Source: Pyramidobacter piscolens W5455
GTDB lineage: Bacteria > Synergistota > Synergistia > Synergistales > Dethiosulfovibrionaceae
DNA: 36,608 bases
Assembly (NCBI RefSeq): GCF_000177335.1
Contig: NZ_ADFP01000069.1
Span: forward strand, 1 to 36,608
Direction of reading: 5' to 3'
The notes below the pieces were generated by a model. It ran no database searches. It was not told the origin of the DNA and saw only the letters and a program-made list of their open reading frames with translations. Below, in pieces: positions 1-8,632 of this stretch. Position 1 is the first letter of the stretch, and each line of letters begins with the position of its first letter. A program made the position numbers and the translations under genes.

Positions 1-1
1 G

Positions 2-84
2 GCCGCCACGAGAAAATGATATGTCCCCTCTTTAACTGGACAACCAGTAAGGAGGGGACATATCAAAAAACGTGGCGGCTTTTT
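2..84. terminator. Stem-loop terminator at the end of the ispG operon, interrupted by a palindrome
   Basis: The outer arms GCCGCCACG (2-10) and CGTGGCGGC (71-79) are exact complements. On the plus strand the right arm is followed by TTTTTATTT, a typical intrinsic terminator tail, so it can stop transcription entering from the left. The stem starts 7 bases past the ispG stop codon and probably also ends the minus-strand operon, but the minus-strand T-run would lie outside the window. The loop is filled by a second, longer palindrome listed separately. Confidence 0.75.
17..65. repeat. 49-bp palindrome resembling two abutted IS-end inverted repeats (MITE-like)
   Basis: TGATATGTCCCCTC (17-30) and its complement (52-65) continue inward through a G-T pair and ACTGG/CCAGT, giving about 22 paired bases with one bulge and a 4-base loop (40-43). 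The arm pattern TGATATGTCCCC...ACTGGACA looks like the terminal inverted repeats of IS3/IS150-group elements; this is recognition from memory, not a database match. A-runs flank both sides (13-16 and 66-70), compatible with a short target duplication. It sits exactly inside the loop of the outer terminator hairpin. Confidence 0.6.
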
Positions 85-86
85 AT

Positions 87-1130
87 TTAAGATTTCTTCG
101 GCAGATGGCGCCGCAACGCCTCGATCACGCGGCCGCTTTCGACGCGCTCGACGATTTTTCCGTCTTTGAAAATAACCATGCCCGAAGGCGAACCGGCGAC
201 GCCGAGCTGCGCGTGGCGGGCCTCGCGCGGGCCGTTCACTTCGCAGCCCATCACGGCCAGCGTATAGCCGTCGGGCAGTTTTTCCAATATCGGGGCGAGC
301 TGAGGAACGACGGCGGCCACTTCCAGCTGACGGCGGCCGCAGGTCGGGCACGAGATCAGCCGTCCGCCGCGCTGGCGCAGATCCAGCGCCCGCAGGATGC
401 TGTAGGCCGTCCGCACTTCGTCCGCGGGCGGCTGCGACAAGCTGACGCGCACCGTGTCGCCGATGCCCAGCGCCAAAAGCCGCGACAGGCCGCAGGCGCT
501 TTTGACGATACCGTCCAATCCGCTGCCCGATTCGGTGATCCCCACATGGAACGGGAAATCGCCGTAGCGGCGCTGGAGAAGGACGTTGGCCCGCAGGGAT
601 TCTTCCAGATCGGTCGATTTGGCGGAAACGATGATGTCGTAAAATCTCAGCGACAGCAGCATTTCCATCTGCTCCCCGACCGCCAGCGCCAAAGCGGCGC
701 CGCGATCGCCGCCGGCGCGCCGAAGCTGCGCGTCATTGACCGAGCCGCTGTTGGCGCCGATACGGATGACGACCCGGCGCTCCCGCGCCATGTCGACGAC
801 GGCCGCCAGGCGCTCGGGGCTGCCCATGTTGCCGGGATTGATGCGGATGGAAGGGCAGCCGGCCTCCATGGCCGCGACGGCGAGCGCCGGATCGAAGTGG
901 ATGTCCGCCATCAGCGGCAGCGGCGAAGAAGCGTTCAGGGCGCGCAGTCGGTCTTTCAGTTCCGGCTTGGGAAACGCGACGCGCACCAGTTCGCAGCCTT
1001 CGGATTGAAGTTCGGCAAGCTGTTTCAAACAACTTTCCGTGTCGTCGAGGCGCGTTTTCAGCATCGATTCGACTCGAATCGGCGCGCCGGCCCCCAGAGT
1101 CAGGGGACCAATCCGCACGGTTCTTTTCAT
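87..1130 (-). CDS. ispG: 4-hydroxy-3-methylbut-2-en-1-yl diphosphate synthase IspG
   Basis: 347 aa, the normal length of the short bacterial form. It catalyses the penultimate MEP-pathway step, converting MEcPP to HMBPP with a 4Fe-4S cluster in the cytosol. The cluster ligands are visible as C261 and C264 in SCPTCGR and C296 in GCEVNGP, followed by E303. The N-terminal barrel carries MADIHFD (about 74-80) and the INPGN motif. The ATG at 1130 has GGAGG about 8 bases upstream; an in-frame extension to 1502 only reads through rseP in the wrong frame and was discarded. It is last in the envelope operon, 14 bases after rseP and directly before the terminator. Dxr of the same pathway is two genes upstream. 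Confidence 0.97.
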   Translation of the reverse strand: MKRTVRIGPLTLGAGAPIRVESMLKTRLDDTESCLKQLAELQSEGCELVRVAFPKPELKDRLRALNASSPLPLMADIHFDPALAVAAMEAGCPSIRINPGNMGSPERLAAVVDMARERRVVIRIGANSGSVNDAQLRRAGGDRGAALALAVGEQMEMLLSLRFYDIIVSAKSTDLEESLRANVLLQRRYGDFPFHVGITESGSGLDGIVKSACGLSRLLALGIGDTVRVSLSQPPADEVRTAYSILRALDLRQRGGRLISCPTCGRRQLEVAAVVPQLAPILEKLPDGYTLAVMGCEVNGPREARHAQLGVAGSPSGMVIFKDGKIVERVESGRVIEALRRHLPKKS

Positions 1131-1144
1131 GAGCGGCCTCCGCG

Positions 1145-2179
1145 CTAAAAGAGTTTCAAAACATCCTGCCAGGTCACGATGACGATCAGAGCGAACAGGA
1201 TCATGAAACCGATGAAATGGATTTTCCCTTCCAGTTCGAGGGACATGTTTCTGCCCGTGATCATTTCGACCAGCACGAAGAGGATGTGCCCCCCGTCGAG
1301 GGCGGGAAACGGCAGCAAGTTGATGATCCCCAAGTTGAGACTGATCACCGCGAGGAACGACAGCAGCGAGAAAAAACCGGCGCTGGCGGCCTGCCCGGCC
1401 ATGGCGGCAATGCCCACGGGCCCGGAGACGTCGACTCTCGCCGGGTGAACGAGCATTTCTTTCAGCCCCTGGAGCATCGCCAGAGACATACGGAAGGTCC
1501 ACGCAAGCGAGCCGCGCAGGGCCCGGTTCAGCGGCAGCTTCCTGATCGCGGGCTGAATGCCGATCAGCGGCGGCTCGCCCGCCTTTTCAGCTTTGGTTCC
1601 CATCGTCAGCGTCAGCTGCCGGGAACCTCGCCGGACCGTCAGCTCGAGTTTCTCCCGAGCGGCGGCCTGGGAGCGGATCGCGCGGGTCATCTCTTCCCAA
1701 TCGCGGACGCCGACGCCGCCGACCCGCTCGATCACGTCACCGCGCCGCAGCCCCGCCTCCGCCGCCGGGAAGCCGGGCATCAGCGCGCCGACTTCGCTGA
1801 CGGAAAGGTCCATCACGCCGCGCGACATCAGCAGCACCGTCGCCAGCACCACGACCAGCAGGATATTGTTGAAGGCGCCGGCCGCCAAAACGATCAGGCG
1901 CTTCCAGGCGGGCTTTTCCTGAAAGCTCTCCCCGGGAAGGAGCGATTCGCCCTCGTTTTCCTCGCCCATGCCGGCCAGACGGACAAAACCGCCCACGGGG
2001 AACGCGCGCACCGACCACTTATTTTTGCGTCCCTGGCGCTGCCACAGCACGGGCCCCATGCCGAAGGAAAATTCGTGCACCTTGACGCCGCACCAGAGCG
2101 CGGTCAGGTAATGGCCGAACTCGTGCACGATCACGCAGATCAGGATGATGAAAAGGAACGATATGACGCTCAAAATCAT
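1145..2179 (-). CDS. rseP: Site-2 intramembrane zinc metalloprotease RseP
   Basis: 344 aa inner-membrane protease of the RseP/SpoIVFB (S2P, M50) family. The zinc motif HEFGH (19-23) lies in the first membrane helix, the third ligand lies in PALDGGH (292-298), and a single PDZ domain spans about 120-185. More hydrophobic helices follow at about 90-118, 268-305 and 320-340. E. coli RseP has two PDZ domains, so this is the shorter one-PDZ type common outside Proteobacteria. It cleaves membrane-bound anti-sigma factors or signal-peptide remnants; the substrate here is unknown. Its ATG directly abuts the dxr stop codon, and ispG follows after 14 bases. The dxr-rseP order is conserved in many bacteria. 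Confidence 0.96.
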   Translation of the reverse strand: MILSVISFLFIILICVIVHEFGHYLTALWCGVKVHEFSFGMGPVLWQRQGRKNKWSVRAFPVGGFVRLAGMGEENEGESLLPGESFQEKPAWKRLIVLAAGAFNNILLVVVLATVLLMSRGVMDLSVSEVGALMPGFPAAEAGLRRGDVIERVGGVGVRDWEEMTRAIRSQAAAREKLELTVRRGSRQLTLTMGTKAEKAGEPPLIGIQPAIRKLPLNRALRGSLAWTFRMSLAMLQGLKEMLVHPARVDVSGPVGIAAMAGQAASAGFFSLLSFLAVISLNLGIINLLPFPALDGGHILFVLVEMITGRNMSLELEGKIHFIGFMILFALIVIVTWQDVLKLF

Positions 2180-3355
2180 TTAACTCCAAACCTTCTTCCT
2201 GCCCCAGGACCTTTCATTCGCCAATTCGAGGGCGTGGCCCCGGCAGCGTTCGTAAAGCGCGACGCGCGAGGAAATGTCTTCCGCGGGCCCGCCGCTATAG
2301 CCGTCCACGACGGCGGACACAATTTTTGCGATGTCGGCGAAGCCGATCTTCCTTTCGAGAAACATCCGCACGGCCGCTTCGTCGGCGGCGATCAGAACGA
2401 CGGGATAGGGCTCGCCCCGGCCGGCCGCCTCGATCGCCGTATAAAGCCCGGGGAAACGCTCTTTCTGCGGCCTTTCGAAATGAAGATCCAGGCCGTCCAG
2501 TTCGACCGGCTCGATCTTCTTCATCCGCTGCGGCAGACGCACCGGCCACGAGAGGGCCGTCAGCGCCGCGAGACGCATATCGGGAGAACTGAGGAGCATT
2601 TTCGTTGCCCCGTCGACGAAAGAAACCAGCGCGTGGACCTTCGAACCGGGATGGATCACGGGCAGGATTTTTTCTCCCGGGATCCCGAAAAGATCGTGTG
2701 CCTCGAGAAGCTCGATGCCCTTGTTGATCATCGTGGCGCTGTCGACGCTGATCTTTCGCCCCATGGGCCAGACGGGATGCGACGCCGCCTGCTCGGGCGT
2801 AACCGCGTCGAGCTGTTCCAGCGGCGTGCGCAGGAAAGGGCCGCCCGAAGCCGTCAGAACCAACCGTTCCACATGATCGTAATTTTCGCCGGCAAGACAC
2901 TGCCAGAGCGCGTTGTGCTCGCTGTCGAGCGGACGGATCTGACCGCCGCGCACGGCGGCGGTCAGGCGCTCGCCCATGATCAGCGCCGATTCCTTGTTGG
3001 CCAGGCTGATTTCCTTGCCCAGTTCCATCGCGCGCGCCAGCGCCTTTACCGCGGCGACGCCGGACGAGGCGAAAACGATATGTTCCACTTCGTCGGACTC
3101 GACCAGACGAAGCAGCGCTTCCTCGCCTTTCCAGAGCGCCACATCCTTGGGCAAATCATAGCGCGTCTTTTGCAACACGACAATCCGCGGCGCAAACTCC
3201 CGACAAAGCGACGGCAGCGCTTCTCTTCCCGTCTCCGCGGCCAGCGCCGTCACCTGAAAGAACTCGGGATAGGAACGGCACACGTCAAGCGCCGAAGAGC
3301 CCACGCTGCCGGTGCAGCCGATCACGGCCACCTTTTTTTTCGTGTTTTTCGACAT
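2180..3355 (-). CDS. dxr: 1-deoxy-D-xylulose 5-phosphate reductoisomerase Dxr
   Basis: 391 aa, family-typical. It is the NADPH-dependent reductoisomerase that converts DXP to MEP, the first committed step of isoprenoid synthesis. The NADPH-binding GCTGSVGSSALD motif is at 13-24. The metal-binding acidic residues are in PLDSEHNALW (D144, E146) and NKGIELLEAHDLFG (about 211-224). The substrate-loop sequence SHPVWPMGRKISVDSATM is present. The gene abuts rseP with no spacer and starts 10 bases after cdsA. Together with uppS two genes upstream it ties isoprenoid supply to the lipid carrier for wall synthesis. Confidence 0.98.
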   Translation of the reverse strand: MSKNTKKKVAVIGCTGSVGSSALDVCRSYPEFFQVTALAAETGREALPSLCREFAPRIVVLQKTRYDLPKDVALWKGEEALLRLVESDEVEHIVFASSGVAAVKALARAMELGKEISLANKESALIMGERLTAAVRGGQIRPLDSEHNALWQCLAGENYDHVERLVLTASGGPFLRTPLEQLDAVTPEQAASHPVWPMGRKISVDSATMINKGIELLEAHDLFGIPGEKILPVIHPGSKVHALVSFVDGATKMLLSSPDMRLAALTALSWPVRLPQRMKKIEPVELDGLDLHFERPQKERFPGLYTAIEAAGRGEPYPVVLIAADEAAVRMFLERKIGFADIAKIVSAVVDGYSGGPAEDISSRVALYERCRGHALELANERSWGRKKVWS

Positions 3356-3365
3356 TCTTCAACTC

Positions 3366-4193
3366 TTAGAGCAGGAAAGCCCACCAGATCATCCACGCGC
3401 ACAGCGTGTTGACGAGAACGCTGTCGAAGCGGTCGAGGAATCCGCCATGACCGGGGAAAATATGCCCGCTGTCCTTGACGTCGTTCTCGCGCTTGATCAG
3501 AGATTCCACCAGATCGCCCAGCTGACCGGCGCTGCCGCAGGCTGCGCCGACCAGGATAAACGCCATCGGGCTGAACTTGAAAAACAGTGCACAGAGCGCG
3601 CCGCAAAGCGTGCTGGCGACAAAGCCGCCAATAAACCCTTCGAGACTCTTGTGAGGGCTGATATGAGGACAGACGCGCACCGTTCCCCAGCGCGAGCCGA
3701 CGAGATAGGCCATGACGTCGCACGACCAGGTGCAGAGAAAGATGGAGAGGACCGTCGCCCAACCAACGGGATCGGGCAGAGCCCGAAAACGAATCATACA
3801 GTACCACGGGATGACCGCGTACACCAAGCCCGTGATCACAGGGCCGACGCTGGCGATGGAATGACTGCCGGCAGTCAGCTGGCGACGCGCCAGTTCCATA
3901 AAATAGACGGCGAAACAGCACAAGCCGAAAATCGCCATCAAACCGGTCTGCGACACTTGTTCGGAAGAAAAAAGCACCACTACCGCGGCCACCAGGCCGA
4001 CGAAGCGGTCCGCTTTCGGCAGGCTGGGCGACATGCGGTAAAACTCCCAGAGAGACCCCAAAGCCACAAACGCGGCATAGACATGCCACCACCAGCCGCC
4101 GAGATAAAGCAATCCCAGCATCACCGCGACCAAGGCCGTGCCGGTAGCGGCGCGAACGGCCAGCGTATGCTCAAAACTCTTCGACTCGTCCAT
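3366..4193 (-). CDS. cdsA: Phosphatidate cytidylyltransferase CdsA
   Basis: 275 aa from the chosen start. It makes CDP-diacylglycerol from phosphatidic acid and CTP at the inner membrane, the branch point of phospholipid synthesis. At least seven hydrophobic segments are visible. The C-terminal CdsA signature is clear: HKSLEGFIGG, then GQLGDLVESLIKRENDVKD and PGHGGFLDRFDS. The ATG at 4193 is preferred because GGAAGGG lies 9 bases upstream. An in-frame ATG at 4214 would add seven residues but has a poorer ribosome site. With either start the gene overlaps the 3' end of uppS, suggesting translational coupling. Confidence 0.96.
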   Translation of the reverse strand: MDESKSFEHTLAVRAATGTALVAVMLGLLYLGGWWWHVYAAFVALGSLWEFYRMSPSLPKADRFVGLVAAVVVLFSSEQVSQTGLMAIFGLCCFAVYFMELARRQLTAGSHSIASVGPVITGLVYAVIPWYCMIRFRALPDPVGWATVLSIFLCTWSCDVMAYLVGSRWGTVRVCPHISPHKSLEGFIGGFVASTLCGALCALFFKFSPMAFILVGAACGSAGQLGDLVESLIKRENDVKDSGHIFPGHGGFLDRFDSVLVNTLCAWMIWWAFLL

Positions 4194-4872
4194 AGCGGCG
4201 TTCCCTTCCGGCATAGGACTGCAATGCCTTTTTCAGTTCCGCGGCGCCGAAATCGGGCCAGAGCGTGTCCGTAAAATAATATTCGCTGTACGAGCCCTGC
4301 CACAGCCAGAAATTGCTGATGCGGAGCTCCCCGCTGGTGCGGATGATCAGATCCGGATCGGGAACGTCGGGAAGATAAAGATGTTTTCTCAGGTCTTCTT
4401 CGCTGGAGATCGTTTCGCCGTTGGACTGAGCGTCGGCAATGGCGTCCAGGATCTCCTGCCGTCCGCCGTAATTGAAACAGACGACCAGCGTCATGCGGCC
4501 GCATCGAGCCGTCTCCGTCTCGCTCCAGTCGATGATCCGCAAAACTTCATCGGGAACGCCACGGCGCGCCCCGCAAAAACGGACCCTGACGCCGTTTTTC
4601 ACGAGTTCGGGAACCTTTCGGCGCGCGTAATACCGAAGCAGCGCCATCAAGCCCATCACTTCGAGCTGAGGTCGATTCCAATTTTCCGTTGAAAAAGCGT
4701 AAACCGACAGGAAGCCAATGCCCATCTCGCCGGCCGCCCGCACCGTCCGCTCCAAAGCGGCGATCCCGGCGCGGTGCCCCAACAGGCGGGGCAGGCCACG
4801 TTTGTTGGCCCAGCGGCCGTTGCCGTCCATGATCAGGGCGACGTGTTTCGGTAAGTTCGCGCAACTTTCCAT
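4171..4872 (-). CDS. uppS: Isoprenyl transferase (undecaprenyl diphosphate synthase) UppS
   Basis: 233 aa cis-prenyltransferase, slightly shorter than the usual 240-250. It extends farnesyl diphosphate with IPP to make the C55 carrier used for peptidoglycan and O-antigen. The catalytic motif ALIMDGNGRWA (12-22; D16 is the Mg/diphosphate aspartate) and FSTENWNRP are present. The C-terminal block DLIIRTSGELRISNFWLWQ supplies the diphosphate-binding arginines. It lies 3 bases after udg and overlaps cdsA. The uppS-cdsA-dxr-rseP order is a widely conserved cluster; frr, often its first gene, is not here. Confidence 0.97.
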   Translation of the reverse strand: MESCANLPKHVALIMDGNGRWANKRGLPRLLGHRAGIAALERTVRAAGEMGIGFLSVYAFSTENWNRPQLEVMGLMALLRYYARRKVPELVKNGVRVRFCGARRGVPDEVLRIIDWSETETARCGRMTLVVCFNYGGRQEILDAIADAQSNGETISSEEDLRKHLYLPDVPDPDLIIRTSGELRISNFWLWQGSYSEYYFTDTLWPDFGAAELKKALQSYAGRERRYGRVEEF

Positions 4873-4875
4873 GCT

Positions 4876-5493
4876 TTATCCTCTCAGGCTTTCATAGCGC
4901 TGACGTATCTCTTGAATATCGCGCCACGTCAAATCCTTGGGGCCGCCGCGCTCACGGCTCTGGTTCCGCAGAAGGTAGCTGGGATGGAACATCGGCATCA
5001 GCGCCGCGCCGCGCCACGTGAACCAGCGCCCGCGCATTTTGGTGATCCCCTCCGTGCCGTGCAGAAACCACTTCAGAGGCGTGTTCCCCAGACAGACGAT
5101 GATTTGCGGCTGAAGCAGGGCGATCTGAGCTTCCAGCCAGCGCTGGCAGCTCAAGACCTCTTCGATTTCGGGAACGCGGTTGTTGGGCGGACGGCACTTG
5201 ACGATGTTGGTGATGTACACGTCGTCGCGGCTGAATTTGGCCGCCTCGAGGATGCGGGTCAGCAACTGCCCGGCCGGCCCGACGAAGGGACGTCCCGAAT
5301 TGTCTTCCACCTCGCCGGGACCTTCGCCGACGAACATGATGCGCGAGGTCAGGCTGCCTTCGCCGACCACGACGTTCTTTCTGGAGCGGCAGAGCCCGCA
5401 CTGTTCGCATCTGTTCGCCGCGTCCCGCAACAATTGGTAAAGCGCCGTGCGCTCTTGCGGGGAGCGCTGCGCTTGAGAGATCATTTCAGTCAT
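4876..5493 (-). CDS. Type-4 uracil-DNA glycosylase (4Fe-4S)
   Basis: 205 aa. It removes uracil from DNA to start base excision repair. It belongs to family 4 (UDGa), not the Ung family: motif 1 is GEGPGEVED (56-64), motif 2 is HPSYLLR (170-176), and four cluster cysteines fit C29, C32, C100 and C116. The ATG at 5493 has AGAGGT upstream and overlaps the preceding gene by 8 bases; a second ATG three codons in is possible. Placing a DNA repair gene inside an envelope operon looks like simple co-transcription. Confidence 0.93.
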   Translation of the reverse strand: MTEMISQAQRSPQERTALYQLLRDAANRCEQCGLCRSRKNVVVGEGSLTSRIMFVGEGPGEVEDNSGRPFVGPAGQLLTRILEAAKFSRDDVYITNIVKCRPPNNRVPEIEEVLSCQRWLEAQIALLQPQIIVCLGNTPLKWFLHGTEGITKMRGRWFTWRGAALMPMFHPSYLLRNQSRERGGPKDLTWRDIQEIRQRYESLRG

Positions 5494-6331
5494 TGAAGGT
5501 TACCTCTGCTATGGTTACGTCGACTCTCGCAATTTCCATTCCCGTCAGTTGTTCGACGGCAACCCGGACGCGCAGCGCCGCCTGAGCGGTCAGCTCCTTG
5601 AAGTTGAGAGCGCCGGTTTTCACCGCCAGGGAAAGAGAAATTACCAGACGGTCGTTTTCTTCTTTCACTTTCGGCTCCTTGACGGAGACCACCTGTACGG
5701 TGCCGCGGGCCACGTGCTCGGCGATCTGTTCGACGACGGCGGATTCGATCTTGAGCGCCCCGTAGTAGCTGAACGGGGGACGCACAATGGTCTTTTCCGC
5801 CTCGTCCCGACTCGAGAAAAGATTTTTCAGACGGCCCACCAGCCGTCCCGTATAGTTTTTCTGGATCTGCGTCTGAGCGACGGGAATGACGTGACGCTTG
5901 TTCTGTTTCCGCTCGTAAAGCGCCTTTTCGATCTCGTCGCCGGAGGCGACTTGATCGATGCGCACGTATTCCGAAGGCAGCGGCAGTCCCAGCACCTCGC
6001 AGATCTCGTCGCTCATGCCCTGCGATGTGGCGAGAATCATAATGCGACTTCCCGGGTGGCGCGCCAGGCAGCGCCGCACCTCATCGCGGTGTTCCGGAAA
6101 ATGGAACATGGCGCGCCGAATGGCCCGCACCATGTTGGGTTCCGTTTTGGCGCTTTTTCCGGCCAGAATCCGCCCGCGGGAAATCAGCAGTCCGTCGTCG
6201 ATGATGATGTCGACGCTGCGTTTCGACGCGACCATCTGCGAGCGCATGCTTTTTCCCGTTCCCGCCGGCCCGTAGAAGGCCAAAACTTCATATTTCCCCG
6301 GAAGGAGGTCAGAAACCGTCTTCGTCTTCAC
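5486..6331 (-). CDS. P-loop NTPase fused to an Asp23/Gls24-like domain
   Basis: 281 aa. The start is a GTG at 6331 preceded by AGGAGGGGG about 7 bases away; a longer open frame to 6814 only shadows murA. Residues 21-28 (GPAGTGKS) form a Walker A motif followed by a hydrophobic DIIIDD strand resembling Walker B (41-46). A basic linker (about 140-175) leads to residues 182-281. That region, with GALKIESAVVEQIAEHVA and a long beta pattern ending IARVDVTIAEV, resembles the Asp23/Gls24 (DUF322) fold of envelope-stress proteins. Function is unknown. The family assignment of the C-terminal half is from pattern only. The gene sits 32 bases after murA and overlaps udg. Confidence 0.8.
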   Translation of the reverse strand: MKTKTVSDLLPGKYEVLAFYGPAGTGKSMRSQMVASKRSVDIIIDDGLLISRGRILAGKSAKTEPNMVRAIRRAMFHFPEHRDEVRRCLARHPGSRIMILATSQGMSDEICEVLGLPLPSEYVRIDQVASGDEIEKALYERKQNKRHVIPVAQTQIQKNYTGRLVGRLKNLFSSRDEAEKTIVRPPFSYYGALKIESAVVEQIAEHVARGTVQVVSVKEPKVKEENDRLVISLSLAVKTGALNFKELTAQAALRVRVAVEQLTGMEIARVDVTIAEVTFND

Positions 6332-6363
6332 GATCGCTCCCCCCTCCTGGAAGGATAAACGCT

Positions 6364-7656
6364 CTAAAGCGAGCTTTCGTCTTCTTCCGCGACAGAAACT
6401 TTGGCGCCCAGTCCCTGAAGGGCGCGATCGAAATTTTCGTATCCTCTCAGGATATGGTGAAGACCGTAAACGCGGGTCTCGCCCTCGGCCGCCAGCCCGG
6501 CCAGCACCAAGGCGGCGCCGGCGCGAAGATCGGTTCCCTGCACGCTGGCGCCGTACAGAGCGGGCACGCCGTTGATGACCGCCGTGTTGCCCTGGATCTC
6601 GATCGCCGCGCCCATTTTGCGAAGTTCCGCCACGTGCTGGAAACGGGATTCGAAGATGCTTTCCTTGATCACGCTCGTGCCTTTGGCAAGGCACAACGCG
6701 GCCATCAGCTGCGGCTGCACGTCGGTGGGAAAACCGGGATAGGGCATGGTCTTGACGGACAGCTTCTTGAGCCTGCCGCGCGAGGGATAAACGGTGACGC
6801 TGTTTTCCTGACATTCATAAGACACGTCGGCTTCTTCCAGTTTGGCCAGAAGCGAATCGAAATGCTGCGGCTGCACGTCGGTCACGGTCACTTCGCCGTT
6901 CGTGATCACGCCGGCCAGGAGGTACGTGCACGAAGCGATGCGGTCGGGGATGATCTGGACGCGGCCGGAAAACAACCCGGCTCGTCCGTTGACCTGGATC
7001 ACGCCGGCATTGTCCTTTTTATAACAGACCTCGGCGCCCATCGCCTGAAGCGCCTGAACCAGATTCGTGATCTCCGGCTCGCGGGCGGCGTTCTCGATCG
7101 TCGTCTCGCCGTCCGCCAGCGCTGCCGCCATGACAAGGTTCTCCGTCGCGCCCACCGAAGGGAAATCCAGATATATTCTACAGCCGCGCAGTTTCCTGGC
7201 GCTGGCATAGACGGCCCCGTGGCTGAGTTCGATCGAAGCGCCCATTTTCGCCAGCCCCTTGAGATGCAGATCGATCGGCCGGGCGCCGATCGCACAGCCT
7301 CCCGGCAAAGGCATAACCGCTCTCCCCGTCTGGGCAAGCAGCGGTCCCAAAAGGATCGAAGAAGCGCGCATCTTTTGTACCAGCGACGCGGGCATTTCGC
7401 AGAGCAGATCGCCCCGACGGGTCACCGTGGCCGCGCCATCCTCGAACTGTACGTCCATTCCCAGCGCGCGCAAAAGGGCGACCAGCGTCTCAGTATCGCG
7501 CAGAAGCGGCACATTGGTGCATGTCAGTTTTTCACCGTCGCCGAGCAGAAGAGCCGCCGCCATCACCGGCAGCGCGGCGTTCTTGGATCCCTGAGTACGA
7601 ACTTTCCCCTTGAGAGCCGCTCCGCCGGAAATCTTCAAAAACTGAGCATTACTCAT
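6364..7656 (-). CDS. murA: UDP-N-acetylglucosamine 1-carboxyvinyltransferase MurA
   Basis: 430 aa. It transfers enolpyruvate from PEP to UDP-GlcNAc, the first committed step of peptidoglycan synthesis, and is the fosfomycin target. The catalytic cysteine is present as C121 in PGGCAIGARPIDLHL, so the protein should be fosfomycin-sensitive in principle; K25 and N26 of the substrate site are in GSKNAALP. The ATG at 7656 is chosen over an upstream in-frame codon because AGGAGTGGGAG lies just before it. It is first in the eight-gene envelope operon and has a TATAAT-type promoter about 55 bases upstream. Confidence 0.97.
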   Translation of the reverse strand: MSNAQFLKISGGAALKGKVRTQGSKNAALPVMAAALLLGDGEKLTCTNVPLLRDTETLVALLRALGMDVQFEDGAATVTRRGDLLCEMPASLVQKMRASSILLGPLLAQTGRAVMPLPGGCAIGARPIDLHLKGLAKMGASIELSHGAVYASARKLRGCRIYLDFPSVGATENLVMAAALADGETTIENAAREPEITNLVQALQAMGAEVCYKKDNAGVIQVNGRAGLFSGRVQIIPDRIASCTYLLAGVITNGEVTVTDVQPQHFDSLLAKLEEADVSYECQENSVTVYPSRGRLKKLSVKTMPYPGFPTDVQPQLMAALCLAKGTSVIKESIFESRFQHVAELRKMGAAIEIQGNTAVINGVPALYGASVQGTDLRAGAALVLAGLAAEGETRVYGLHHILRGYENFDRALQGLGAKVSVAEEDESSL

Positions 7657-7709
7657 AACTCCCACTCCTAAGGCACGTTTTATGATAACCAAGATACAAA
7701 TACTTTTAC

Positions 7710-7738
7710 ATTATACAACAACTACAAGAAAGCCGTCA
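7710..7738 (-). promoter_or_regulatory. Probable sigma-70 promoter of the murA operon
   Basis: The minus strand has a perfect TATAAT at 7715-7710. With a 17-base spacer the -35 would be TGACGG (7738-7733), a weak match lying inside the wecA terminator stem. The predicted start is about 50 bases upstream of the murA ATG. Confidence 0.55.
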
Positions 7739-7763
7739 TCCTCAATCAAGGACGACGGCTTTC
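7728..7763 (-). terminator. Stem-loop terminator after the wecA-like gene
   Basis: GAAAGCCGTC (7728-7737) pairs with GACGGCTTTC (7754-7763), and TCCT/AGGA extends the stem after one mismatch. On the minus strand it follows the wecA-like stop by a few bases and is trailed by the T-rich TTGTAGTTGTTG. It separates this operon from the murA promoter. Confidence 0.7.
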
Positions 7764-7766
7764 CCC

Positions 7767-8632
7767 CTATAGGCGCAGAAGCAGATAGGCGCAGGACAAA
7801 CTGACGATCTGCAGGAAGCTCAGGGCCATCAGCACCCCGAACGGCGACAGACCTTTATCCAGCAGACGATGATGAATATGACTCCGGTCAGGATAAAAAG
7901 GCGATTTTCCCGCGGCAACGCGACGCACGATCGCCGCCAGAGTGTCGATCACGGGCACGCCGCCGACGAAAAGCAGCACCGCGCAGAGCTTGTAAATGCC
8001 GAGATCCATCGGCAGCAGCCAAAGCATCGCCACGGCCGCGGTAAAGTAGCCCAGCAGGTAGACGCCGCCGTCCCCCAAGAAAGTCCTCGCCCTGGGAAAA
8101 TTCCAGAAAAAGACCCCCGCGATCATGGCGATAACCGGCACGACCTCGGTCGAAGCGCTCATCCAGCCGATAAAACTCAGACTGAGGAACGCCATGGAAA
8201 GAGCCAAGCCGTTGATGCCGTCGATAAAGTTGTAAGCGTTCGTCACGCCGGCGACCCAGAACAACAGGACGCCCATATGCAGCGCATCCTGTTGTCCCAC
8301 CATGAGCAACGACACGGCGGCGGCAAAGAAATGCACGACCAGCCGTCCGAACGGGGACAAAGAAAGCATGTCGTCCAGGTAGCCGGCAAAAAAAACGATC
8401 GTCGCGCCGGTCACGATGATCCTCAGTTCGAACGAGACCCGGGCAAAAAGCAACGCCCACATCAGCAAGCCGCTCCACAAAACAAGCCCGGCGCCGCGCG
8501 GCACCGGGGCACGATGGATCTTGCGCTGATCCGGATAATCCATCATGCCGTAACGCTCCGCCAGCATGATGGCGATGGGGGTCATCCCGCCGCCCCACAA
8601 CAGAAAGATCAGAAAAAGCCAGAAAGGCTTCA

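Noticed and set aside
1131-1502. N-terminal extension of ispG
   Set aside because: It runs through the 3' part of rseP in another frame; the ATG at 1130 has a good ribosome site and gives the standard IspG N terminus.
6332-6814. N-terminal extension of the P-loop/Asp23-like gene
   Set aside because: It overlaps murA coding sequence out of frame, its translation is Arg-rich noise, and a strong ribosome site precedes the GTG at 6331.
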